A stretch of DNA of 5,424 nucleotides from an uncultured Altererythrobacter sp. (GTDB lineage Bacteria > Pseudomonadota > Alphaproteobacteria > Sphingomonadales > Sphingomonadaceae). This document shows, one piece after another, positions 1-4,634 of the stretch. Under the pieces are notes generated by a model. That model did not search any database and had not been told where the DNA came from. It saw nothing but the letters and a program-made list of their open reading frames with translations. The DNA is taken from positions 1-5,424 of the forward strand of contig CAMPIA010000102.1 of assembly GCA_946886175.1 (NCBI GenBank). The letters are read 5' to 3'. How positions within the stretch are numbered: position 1 is the first letter of the stretch; the number at the start of each line of letters is the position of its first letter. The translations under genes and the position numbers were made by a program.

Positions 1-610
1 CCACGGTCGACATGCCCGAGATCAGCCCGCCGCCGCCGATCGGGGTGACGAAGCAATCGATCTCCGGCGCGTCCTCGAGCATCTCGAGCGCGGTCGTGCC
101 GGCGCCCGCGGCGACATCGGGATCGTCGAACGGATGGACGAAGGTGAGGTCGCGTTCCTTCTCCAGCTTGCGCGCGTGGGCATAGGCTTCGTCGAACGTC
201 TCGCCTTCGAGCACGACGTTGCCACCGACGCTTTCGGTCTGCATCACCTTCACCGTGGGGGTCGAGCGCGGCATGACGATCGTCACCGGCACGCCGAGCC
301 GGGTCCCGTGATGGCTGAGCCCCTGCGAGTGGTTGCCGGCCGAGGCGGCGATGACGCCGCGCTCGCGCTGTTCCTGCGACAGCAGCAGCAACGCGTTGAG
401 CGCGCCGCGTTCCTTGTAGGCTGCGGTGAACTGGAGGTTCTCGAACTTGAGCCAGATTTCGGCCCCGGCGATTTCCGACAGCGTCTTGCTGTACATCGTC
501 GGCGTGCGCACCACGGCGCCCTCGATCCGCGCGGCGGCAGCGCGAACGTGATCGATCGTCAGGCTCTGGAGGGAGGATTCAGCAGCGGAAACGGCTTGGC
601 TCTGGCTCAT
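1..610 (-). CDS. ilvA: Threonine ammonia-lyase (threonine dehydratase), N-terminal part
   Basis: This is a PLP-dependent enzyme of the tryptophan-synthase-beta fold that deaminates L-threonine to 2-oxobutanoate and ammonia, the entry step to isoleucine, in the cytoplasm. The first 203 codons are present, starting at ATG 610-608, and the gene continues past the left edge. Visible motifs are FTAAYKERGALN at residues 61-72 with K66 as the expected PLP Schiff-base lysine, SAGNHSQG at 90-97 (substrate/PLP loop), and the glycine loop GGGGL at 192-196 that binds the cofactor phosphate. A Shine-Dalgarno-like TAGGTG lies 7 nt before the ATG. It is divergent from the amidohydrolase gene. The part outside the window would show whether a C-terminal ACT regulatory domain is present, so biosynthetic (IlvA) and catabolic (TdcB) forms cannot be separated here. 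A related serine/threonine dehydratase or serine racemase is a less likely alternative. Confidence 0.92.
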   Translation of the reverse strand, partial: MSQSQAVSAAESSLQSLTIDHVRAAAARIEGAVVRTPTMYSKTLSEIAGAEIWLKFENLQFTAAYKERGALNALLLLSQEQRERGVIAASAGNHSQGLSHHGTRLGVPVTIVMPRSTPTVKVMQTESVGGNVVLEGETFDEAYAHARKLEKERDLTFVHPFDDPDVAAGAGTTALEMLEDAPEIDCFVTPIGGGGLISGMSTV

Positions 611-623
611 GGCCACGCACCTA

Positions 624-635
624 GGGCAAAAGCCC
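624..635 (-). other. Small hairpin in the ilvA leader
   Basis: The sequence GGGC-AAAA-GCCC is a 4-bp stem with a 4-nt loop lying 14 nt upstream of the ilvA start codon, immediately before the TAGGTG ribosome-binding-like sequence. Whether it folds or matters is unknown; four GC pairs can occur by chance in DNA this GC-rich. Confidence 0.25.
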
Positions 636-682
636 GCTGCTGCAAACACGGCTATTGCTTCCTGTGTGCGGGCATTTGCTTT

Positions 683-705
683 GGCAGCCAGTTGCCGTAA
701 CTGCC
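683..705. promoter_or_regulatory. Inverted repeat in the divergent ilvA/amidohydrolase gap
   Basis: CAGTT (689-693) and AACTG (699-703) form a 5-bp inverted repeat around a 5-nt spacer. An overlapping alternative pairs GGCAG (683-687) with CTGCC (701-705). It lies near the middle of the 136-bp space between two divergent start codons, where a regulator of both genes would be expected to bind. No regulator is seen in the window. A very weak plus-strand promoter candidate overlaps it (TTTGCT at 675-680, 17 nt, TAACTG at 698-703). I found no convincing minus-strand promoter for ilvA. Confidence 0.3.
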
Positions 706-734
706 GGCGGCGAACACCCGCATACGAAACGACC

Positions 735-740
735 AGAGGA
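735..740 (+). promoter_or_regulatory. Ribosome-binding site deciding the amidohydrolase start
   Basis: AGAGGA lies 6 nt upstream of ATG 747. The in-frame alternative ATG at 609 has no signal peptide behind it and overlaps the opposing ilvA start codon, so this site supports the shorter protein. Confidence 0.75.
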
Positions 741-746
741 CCGCCG

Positions 747-2405
747 ATGATCCGCCTTGCCGCTTCCGCCCTCGCCCTTGCCGCCGCCGCCTGGAGCGGC
801 GCCGCCGGGGCGGACACGCTGATCGAGAACGTCCAGGGCGTGACCATCGACGAAGATGGCGAGATCGACAATTTCACCGGTCTGGTCATCGGCGACGACG
901 GACGCATCGAGCAGGTGCTCGACCGCGGCGACAAGCGCCCGCGCGACGTCGATTTCCAGGTCGACGGCGAGGGGCGGTTCCTGATCCCGGGAATGATCGA
1001 TTCGCACCTACACGTGATGGGGCTCGGCTTCGCCGCGCTCACGCTCGACCTGTCGGACACGAAATCGCTCGCCGAGGCGCAGGCGAAGATCGCCGAATAC
1101 GCCGCCGCCAATCCCGGCGGCCGCTGGATCATCGGCCGCGGATGGAACCAGGTGCAATGGGGCCTGGATCGCTTCCCGACCGCCGCCGAGCTCGACGCTG
1201 CCGTGGCCGACCGGCCGGTCTGGCTCGAGCGGGTCGATGGCCACGCCGGCTGGGCCAACAGCGCGGCCCTGCGGCTCGCCGGAGTGACCGCCGAAACCCC
1301 CGATCCCACGGGCGGCCGGATCGAGCGGCTTCCCGGTTCGCGAGAGCCCGCGGGCGTACTGGTCGATGCGGCGAGCGCGCTCGTCACGGCCAAGCTGCCC
1401 GCGCCGCGCCCCGCCGACCGCGACCTCGCCCTGCAGAAGGCGCAGGACATCCTGCTCGCCAACGGGGTAACGGCGGTCGCCGACATGGGCACGACGATCG
1501 AGGACTGGCAATCCTATCGCCGCGCAGGCGACAGCGGCCGGCTCAAGACGCGGATCATGGCCTACGCGGCCGGGACCGAGGCGATGGAGCTGATCGCGGG
1601 ACCGGAACCCACACCCTGGCTCTACGACGACAAGCTGCGGCTGAACGGGGTCAAGATCTACCTCGACGGCGCGCTGGGATCGCGCGGGGCGTGGCTAAAG
1701 CAGCCCTATGCCGACGATCCGGGCAATCGCGGCCTGCCGCTGCTGACCGGTTCGCAATTGCGCAACCTGATGAGCCGCGCGGCGCTCGACCGGTTTCAGG
1801 TCGCGGTGCACGCGATCGGCGATGCCGCCAATGCGGAGGTGCTGGCCGCGATCGAAGAACTGTCCGCGACTTACGAAGGCGACCGCCGCTGGCGAATCGA
1901 ACACGCCCAGATCGTCGATCCGGCCGACATCGCCAGGTTCGGCGAGCACGGGATAATCGCCTCGATGCAGCCGGTTCACCAGACCTCGGACCGCCTGATG
2001 GCCGAAGCGCGGCTCGATCCGCCTCGGCTGGCGGGGGCCTATGCCTGGAAAAGCATCGCCGCTGCCGGCGCACGACTCGCGTTCGGATCGGATGCGCCGG
2101 TCGAGAAGCCGGACCCCTTCGCGGGGCTCGCGGCCGCCTTCACGCGCCGCGGCCCGGACGGGCAGCCGTTCGGCGGCTGGCGCCCGGAAGAAGCGGTCAC
2201 CCGCGAGCAGGCCCTTGCCGCGTACACGGCCGACGGGGCCTATGCGGGATTCGCCGAGGGGCGTTTCGGACGGCTTGTCGAAGGCGAGTGGGCCGATTTC
2301 GTGCTGGTCGATCGCGATCTGCTGCTGGCGACTCCCGAAGAGCTGCGCGCCACGCAAGTCCTCGAAACGTGGGTAGGCGGCGAACGGGTCTATGCCGCAG
2401 AGTGA
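747..2405 (+). CDS. Exported amidohydrolase, YtcJ/NfdA-like (amidohydrolase_3 family)
   Basis: A 552-residue metal-dependent hydrolase, probably periplasmic. Known relatives hydrolyse C-N bonds, such as N-substituted formamide deformylase; the substrate here cannot be told. ATG 747 is chosen over an in-frame ATG at 609 because AGAGGA (735-740) sits 6 nt before it and it begins a clean Sec signal peptide: positive at R3, Ala/Leu-rich core, likely cleavage AGA-D at 22/23. No twin-arginine motif is seen. After a small beta domain, PGMIDSHLHV (81-90) gives metal ligands H87 and H89. Further family motifs are VDGHAGWANS (163-172), GVKIYLDGALGS (301-312; K303 is a possible metal-bridging lysine), VHAIGDAAN (354-362; H355), RIEHAQ (383-388; H386) and GSDAPVEKPDPF (447-458; catalytic D449). 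WADFVLVDRD (515-524) is the usual C-terminal beta-domain return. Length is typical, all key residues are present and no frameshift is seen. Confidence 0.93.
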   Translation: MIRLAASALALAAAAWSGAAGADTLIENVQGVTIDEDGEIDNFTGLVIGDDGRIEQVLDRGDKRPRDVDFQVDGEGRFLIPGMIDSHLHVMGLGFAALTLDLSDTKSLAEAQAKIAEYAAANPGGRWIIGRGWNQVQWGLDRFPTAAELDAAVADRPVWLERVDGHAGWANSAALRLAGVTAETPDPTGGRIERLPGSREPAGVLVDAASALVTAKLPAPRPADRDLALQKAQDILLANGVTAVADMGTTIEDWQSYRRAGDSGRLKTRIMAYAAGTEAMELIAGPEPTPWLYDDKLRLNGVKIYLDGALGSRGAWLKQPYADDPGNRGLPLLTGSQLRNLMSRAALDRFQVAVHAIGDAANAEVLAAIEELSATYEGDRRWRIEHAQIVDPADIARFGEHGIIASMQPVHQTSDRLMAEARLDPPRLAGAYAWKSIAAAGARLAFGSDAPVEKPDPFAGLAAAFTRRGPDGQPFGGWRPEEAVTREQALAAYTADGAYAGFAEGRFGRLVEGEWADFVLVDRDLLLATPEELRATQVLETWVGGERVYAAE

Positions 2406-2435
2406 CGCGTAGCTCGACATGCGAGCGCATTATTT

Positions 2436-2454
2436 GCCCGTTCGGGCGCATTTT
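2436..2454 (+). terminator. Weak candidate terminator after the amidohydrolase gene
   Basis: GCCC-GTTC-GGGC forms a 4-bp GC stem, optionally 5 bp with a 2-nt loop, followed by GCA and then TTTT (2451-2454), 30 nt after the stop codon. The stem is short and the T run does not follow it directly, so this is only a possible intrinsic terminator. Confidence 0.3.
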
Positions 2455-2493
2455 CCGGAAACCAAAGACGGTTTAAGGGTTTCGAAACGGTAG

Positions 2494-2520
2494 CAGGCCA
2501 TCTGCACGGGCGCTGGCCTG
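2494..2520. other. 7-bp inverted repeat, possible transcript-end hairpin
   Basis: CAGGCCA (2494-2500) pairs perfectly with TGGCCTG (2514-2520) across a 13-nt loop. Only a short TTT (2526-2528) follows. It could be the 3' stabilising hairpin of the amidohydrolase mRNA, a back-up terminator, or a protein-binding site. Confidence 0.35.
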
Positions 2521-2567
2521 GCACGTTTGGGCCTCGTCTCGCGCCATACGCAGGGTGCGATGGAAAG

Positions 2568-2597
2568 TTGGAATCGCCCGCTGTCTCGTGCTAGAAC
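2568..2597 (+). promoter_or_regulatory. Candidate sigma-70-type promoter for the small-protein gene
   Basis: TTGGAA (2568-2573) and TAGAAC (2592-2597) are spaced by 18 nt and match the TTGACA/TATAAT consensus at four positions each. Transcription would begin near 2604 and give a leader of about 160 nt. A GAATC site (2571-2575), the CcrM methylation motif of alphaproteobacteria, overlaps the -35 element and is the only GANTC in this gap. The match is weak and the true promoter may lie elsewhere. Confidence 0.25.
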
Positions 2598-2644
2598 AAG
2601 TTCGAGATCGGTGTGGGAAAAGGTGGAGCAGGACCAGCGAAAGG

Positions 2645-2666
2645 TGTTACTTTCCGGTAACATGTT
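2645..2666. promoter_or_regulatory. Operator-like inverted repeat TGTTAC-N6-GTAACA
   Basis: TGTTAC (2645-2650) and GTAACA (2657-2662) are a perfect 6-bp inverted repeat with a 6-nt spacer. A further TGTT (2663-2666) makes AACATGTT (2659-2666), an overlapping 8-bp palindrome. The two arms are 12 bp apart centre to centre, about one helical turn, as suits a dimeric regulator such as a TetR-, MarR- or Crp-type protein. The same sequence in RNA could form a hairpin about 100 nt before the start codon of the small gene. Nothing in the window says which. Confidence 0.4.
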
Positions 2667-2695
2667 CGCGCAGTCTGCTTGTGAAATGGGGTTGC

Positions 2696-2728
2696 CACCC
2701 CGGCCGCTCTGCCCTAGTGGGGGCGGTG
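2696..2728 (+). other. GC-rich hairpin in the leader of the small-protein gene
   Basis: CACC-CC at 2696-2701 can pair with GG-C-GGTG at 2722-2728 (six pairs, bulged C2724). A competing fold pairs CCGCTCT (2704-2710) with GGGGCGG (2720-2726), including a G-U pair. A third pairs GCCC (2711-2714) with GGGC (2721-2724). These folds end 22 nt before the ribosome-binding site, so the leader may switch between structures, but the pairings are also easy to find in C/G runs. Confidence 0.25.
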
Positions 2729-2750
2729 AGTTTGAACAATTAAGAGCTCC

Positions 2751-2756
2751 GAGGAG
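2751..2756 (+). promoter_or_regulatory. Ribosome-binding site of the small-protein gene
   Basis: GAGGAG, close to the full anti-Shine-Dalgarno complement, lies 8 nt before ATG 2765. It is one of the best ribosome-binding sites in the window and the main argument that the short frame is a real gene. Confidence 0.75.
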
Positions 2757-2764
2757 ACGTATCG

Positions 2765-3010
2765 ATGAAGTTCCGTAACCTTTTCGCCGCAACGGCAGCC
2801 CTGTCCATGGCCGCTTCGCCGGCCCTCGCCCAGTCGGCGCCGAGCGTCGATCGTGCGGCCGCTCCGGTCGCTGGCGAGAGCGAAATGGGTGGCGAGGCCG
2901 GTGCCGGCGGCATCCTCCTCGCGATTCTCGCGGCAGCCGCAGTGGTTGCCGGCATCGTGATCGCCGTGGGCGGTGACGAAGACGACGGCGACGATCCCAT
3001 CAGCGCCTGA
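2765..3010 (+). CDS. Small exported single-pass membrane protein, function unknown
   Basis: An 81-residue protein with a clear modular plan. Residues 1-22 are a Sec signal peptide (K2, R4, hydrophobic core, ALA-Q cleavage at 22/23). Residues 23-47 form a low-complexity Ala/Ser/Gly/Glu linker containing PVAGESEMGG (34-43). Residues about 49-68 are one hydrophobic helix (GILLAILAAAAVVAGIVIAV), and 71-77 is an acidic tail (DEDDGDD) ending in PISA. After cleavage the linker would be periplasmic and the acidic tail cytoplasmic. Support for a real gene: strong GAGGAG ribosome-binding site, signal peptide, and a strong terminator 24 nt after the stop. I do not recognise a named family; I recall sphingomonad hypothetical proteins with a similar plan, but this is memory only. 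It has no cysteines or catalytic motif. It is convergent with tatC and has its own transcription unit. Confidence 0.8.
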   Translation: MKFRNLFAATAALSMAASPALAQSAPSVDRAAAPVAGESEMGGEAGAGGILLAILAAAAVVAGIVIAVGGDEDDGDDPISA

Positions 3011-3034
3011 TCGGCTTTCGCCACAACGAATAAG

Positions 3035-3060
3035 AACGGGGCCTTACGGCCCCGTTTTTT
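3035..3060 (+). terminator. Strong Rho-independent terminator, possibly bidirectional
   Basis: AACGGGGCC (3035-3043) and GGCCCCGTT (3048-3056) form a perfect 9-bp stem around loop TTAC, and the T run extends to 3060. It ends the small-protein transcript. An outer pair, CACAAC (3022-3027) with GTTGTG (3061-3066), could extend the structure. Read on the minus strand the loop is GUAA, a GNRA tetraloop, and the stem is followed by CTTATT, a poorer U tract. It is therefore a fair terminator for the tatC end of the convergent operon too. Confidence 0.9.
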
Positions 3061-3112
3061 GTTGTGCGTTCGAGAATGGTTGGGAGTCCCGACGAGCCAC
3101 GCATCGGCGCTT

Positions 3113-3904
3113 TCACTCCGTCGGCGAATCGCCTTCCACCGAAGTCTGTTCGGCGCGGCGTTCGGACAGCCGCATCAGGACCAGCGATCCTTCGAACAAC
3201 AGCCACAGCGGAATCGCGAGTATGAGCTGCGATCCGGGGTCGGGCGGCGTTACGATCGCGGCGACCGTCACCACCAGCACGATGATATAGCGCCGCGCCG
3301 AGACAAGCTGTGCGCGGGTGACCATGCCGGCACGATTGAGCAGCAGCAGGAACACCGGCAGCAGGAAGCTGATTCCGAACGCGAGGATGAACTGCATCAC
3401 CAGCGACAGGTAGTTGCCGGTGCCCGGCAGCGCCTCGATATCGAGCCCGCCGACCTTGCCTTCGTAGCCCAGGAACCAGCGAAACGCCGTGGGCATGACG
3501 ACATAGTAGGCGAGCGCCGCCCCGCACAGGAACAGCACCGGGGTCGCGACCAGGAACGGCAGGAACGCCCGCTTCTCGCGCGCATAGAGCCCGGGCGCCA
3601 TAAAGGCCCAGAGCTGGTTCGCGATCACCGGGAAGCTCACGAAGAACGCTGCGAACAGCGCGACCTTCAGCTCGACGAAGAACGCCTCGTAGAGCTGGGT
3701 GTAGATCAGCCGCCCTTGCCCCTGGGGGAACGCTTCGGTCAGCGGCCGGACGAGGAAGCCGAAGATGTCGTCCGCGAAATAGAGGCAGACCGCGAACGTG
3801 ACCGCGAGCGCCGCGACACAGCGCAGCAGCCGCGTGCGCAGCTCGATCAGATGATCGAGCAGGGGCGCCTGCGTTTCGTCGAGATCGCGTAATTTGAACG
3901 CCAT
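3113..3904 (-). CDS. tatC: Sec-independent protein translocase TatC
   Basis: TatC is the polytopic inner-membrane receptor that, with TatB, binds twin-arginine signal peptides of folded proteins and recruits TatA. The 263-residue protein has the expected six membrane segments, roughly 28-50, 75-97, 115-137, 165-190, 205-220 and 224-243. Hallmarks include LLDHLIELRTRLL (15-27; E21 is in the signal-peptide binding site), FFVSFPVIANQLWAF (87-101), the cytoplasmic-loop motif APGLYAREKRAF (103-114; E110 matches the second signal-binding glutamate of E. coli TatC) and IVTPPDPGSQ (217-226). It follows tatB by only 6 nt, with GGAATAGG overlapping the tatB stop as ribosome-binding site, so translation is probably coupled. 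The polar tail RRAEQTSVEGDSPTE is unremarkable. It is the last gene of the operon within this window. Confidence 0.97.
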   Translation of the reverse strand: MAFKLRDLDETQAPLLDHLIELRTRLLRCVAALAVTFAVCLYFADDIFGFLVRPLTEAFPQGQGRLIYTQLYEAFFVELKVALFAAFFVSFPVIANQLWAFMAPGLYAREKRAFLPFLVATPVLFLCGAALAYYVVMPTAFRWFLGYEGKVGGLDIEALPGTGNYLSLVMQFILAFGISFLLPVFLLLLNRAGMVTRAQLVSARRYIIVLVVTVAAIVTPPDPGSQLILAIPLWLLFEGSLVLMRLSERRAEQTSVEGDSPTE

Positions 3905-3910
3905 GTCGGC

Positions 3911-4291
3911 CTATTCCGCCCGCGGCTTGCCGAGCGGCAGCGCCGGCTGGTCCGTGCTCCCGGCCGGGGGCGGATTATCGCCCTCGTCGCGCTCGCTGTC
4001 ATCGGTCCGCGATTCAGCCGCAGCCTTGCCGTGGTCGAGCGGTTCCATCTGTTCGGAAGGATGATCGGCGATGATCCGCGCGTTCTGTTCGCGCCACTTC
4101 TTCTCCATATCTTCCATCTCCGCCTCGCGAATCATCGCATCGAGCCCGGTACGAAAATGCGCCGAGACCTGCCGAATCTTGCCGATCCAGCGGCCCGCGG
4201 TGCGCAGGGCGAGCGGCATGTCCTTCGGGCCGATCACGAGGATCGCCACGATCGCGATGACCAGCAGTTCGGTGGCGCCGATATCGAACAT
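3911..4291 (-). CDS. tatB: Sec-independent protein translocase TatB
   Basis: TatB forms the signal-peptide receptor complex with TatC in the inner membrane. The 126-residue protein opens with MFDIGATELL: the conserved polar residue E8 lies in the short N-terminal membrane helix (about 6-21), followed by the GP hinge (21-22). An amphipathic helix follows (about 23-60) with RTAGRWIGKIR and DAMIREAEMEDM, typical of TatB rather than TatA. The tail from about 75 is acidic, Pro-rich and probably disordered. GFG-type TatA motifs are absent, which separates it from the paralogue next door. The ATG at 4291-4289 has GAGGGA 10-11 nt upstream and a closer AGGG within the near-palindromic CCCTAGGG. Confidence 0.96.
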   Translation of the reverse strand: MFDIGATELLVIAIVAILVIGPKDMPLALRTAGRWIGKIRQVSAHFRTGLDAMIREAEMEDMEKKWREQNARIIADHPSEQMEPLDHGKAAAESRTDDSERDEGDNPPPAGSTDQPALPLGKPRAE

Positions 4292-4308
4292 GGCCCTAGG
4301 GTCCCTCG

Positions 4309-4326
4309 CCGGCGCGGGGACGCCGG
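4309..4326 (-). other. tatA-tatB intergenic hairpin
   Basis: CCGGCG (4309-4314) and CGCCGG (4321-4326) form a perfect 6-bp all-GC stem with a 6-nt loop, directly after the tatA stop codon and before the tatB ribosome-binding site. No T run follows on the minus strand, so it is not a classical terminator. It could protect the 3' end of a processed tatA mRNA or slow transcription into tatB. Confidence 0.45.
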
Positions 4327-4327
4327 A

Positions 4328-4582
4328 TCACTTCGTGTGGTCGCGCGGTTCCGCGGGTTTGGGCTCCGCCGCCGCGTCCGACGCGGGCTTCGCCTCGTGC
4401 GACGGCCCTTCGATGCGCGGAGAGGCTTTGTCGGCAGCCTGCTCGTGCTCGTTCAACCCGTGCTTGAAGCTTTTGATGCCCTTGCCGAAATCGCCCATGA
4501 TCTCCGAGATCCGTCCGCGCCCGAAAAGGATAAGCACGACGATCAGCACGATGATCCAGTGCCAGAGAGATCCAAAACCCAT
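4328..4582 (-). CDS. tatA: Sec-independent protein translocase TatA
   Basis: TatA oligomerises in the inner membrane to let folded twin-arginine substrates through. The 84-residue protein begins MGFGSLWHW; residues about 6-20 are the membrane helix, FGRG (20-23) is the hinge, and [11 protein letters not shown] (30-40) is the conserved amphipathic helix. The tail from about 45 is charged, Ala/Pro/Glu/Lys-rich and variable in the family. The start is placed at 4582 rather than in the longer open frame reaching 4738: GGAG (4593-4590) lies 7 nt upstream, the TatA motif begins here, and the longer frame would overlap scpB with an Arg-rich non-family extension. A GACTC methylation-type site (4588-4592) overlaps the ribosome-binding site. 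A 52-nt gap separates it from scpB. Confidence 0.96.
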   Translation of the reverse strand: MGFGSLWHWIIVLIVVLILFGRGRISEIMGDFGKGIKSFKHGLNEHEQAADKASPRIEGPSHEAKPASDAAAEPKPAEPRDHTK

Positions 4583-4607
4583 TGTTCGACTCCGAAAATA
4601 CGCGCGC

Positions 4608-4621
4608 GGCGCGGGCGCGCC
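4608..4621 (-). other. GC hairpin between scpB and tatA
   Basis: GGCGC (4608-4612) pairs with GCGCC (4617-4621) over a 4-nt loop in the 52-nt gap. It sits in an alternating CG run, has no T tract, and may be only a composition effect. A separate tatA promoter was not recognised in this gap. Confidence 0.2.
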
Positions 4622-4634
4622 GTCCAGGCCCCAT

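Larger units (their letters stand above)
2406..2764. other. 359-bp non-coding region upstream of the small-protein gene
   Basis: No convincing gene lies here. Open frames on both strands cross it, but their predicted proteins are Arg/Ser/Pro-rich, their starts are poor, and they run out of phase into the small-protein gene. The stretch looks less GC-rich than the flanking genes by eye. It contains two hairpins after the amidohydrolase gene (2436-2454 and 2494-2520), a 10-bp palindrome GTTTCGAAAC at 2479-2488, a weak promoter candidate (2568-2597), an operator-like inverted repeat (2645-2662) and a GC-rich hairpin near the ribosome-binding site (2696-2728). The first part is probably the 3' end of the amidohydrolase transcript and the rest the promoter and leader of the small gene. 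Confidence 0.6.

Noticed and set aside
134..700. Plus-strand open frame opposite ilvA
   Set aside because: It is His/Arg/Gly-rich with no recognisable domain and lies antisense to a well-supported PLP enzyme; a high-GC shadow.
609..746. 46-codon N-terminal extension of the amidohydrolase from ATG 609
   Set aside because: It has no family motif, would bury the signal peptide, and its start overlaps the opposing ilvA start codon; ATG 747 has a proper ribosome-binding site.
1695..2420. Minus-strand open frame antisense to the amidohydrolase gene
   Set aside because: It shows no domain and mirrors codon positions of the real gene.
1142..2476. 444-codon plus-strand open frame inside the amidohydrolase gene
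   Set aside because: The product is extremely Arg-rich and low in hydrophobic residues, as expected for an out-of-frame reading of GC-rich coding DNA.
2471..2488. CtrA-like site (TTAA followed seven bases later by GAAA)
   Set aside because: The second half-site does not match TTAA, so the full TTAA-N7-TTAA pattern is absent.
2594..2603. LexA-like box GAAC-N2-GTTC
   Set aside because: Alphaproteobacterial LexA boxes use GTTC-N7-GTTC and Gram-positive ones GAAC-N4-GTTC; the spacing fits neither.
2527..2778. 83-codon plus-strand frame starting at TTG in the leader
   Set aside because: The start is a TTG without a clear ribosome-binding site, the product has no motif, and it runs out of phase into the signal peptide of the real gene.
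2430..2792. 120-codon minus-strand open frame across the intergenic region
   Set aside because: No ribosome-binding site or family motif, and it overlaps the start of the small-protein gene antisense; composition is not protein-like.
3059..3892. 277-codon plus-strand frame antisense to tatC
   Set aside because: The product is dominated by Arg, Gln, Glu and His, the complement of hydrophobic TatC codons, with no domain.
4293..4302. CCCTAGGG palindrome before tatB as an operator, similar to CCTAGG before ilvA
   Set aside because: Both occur where a Shine-Dalgarno-like AGG is expected and are too short to distinguish from chance.
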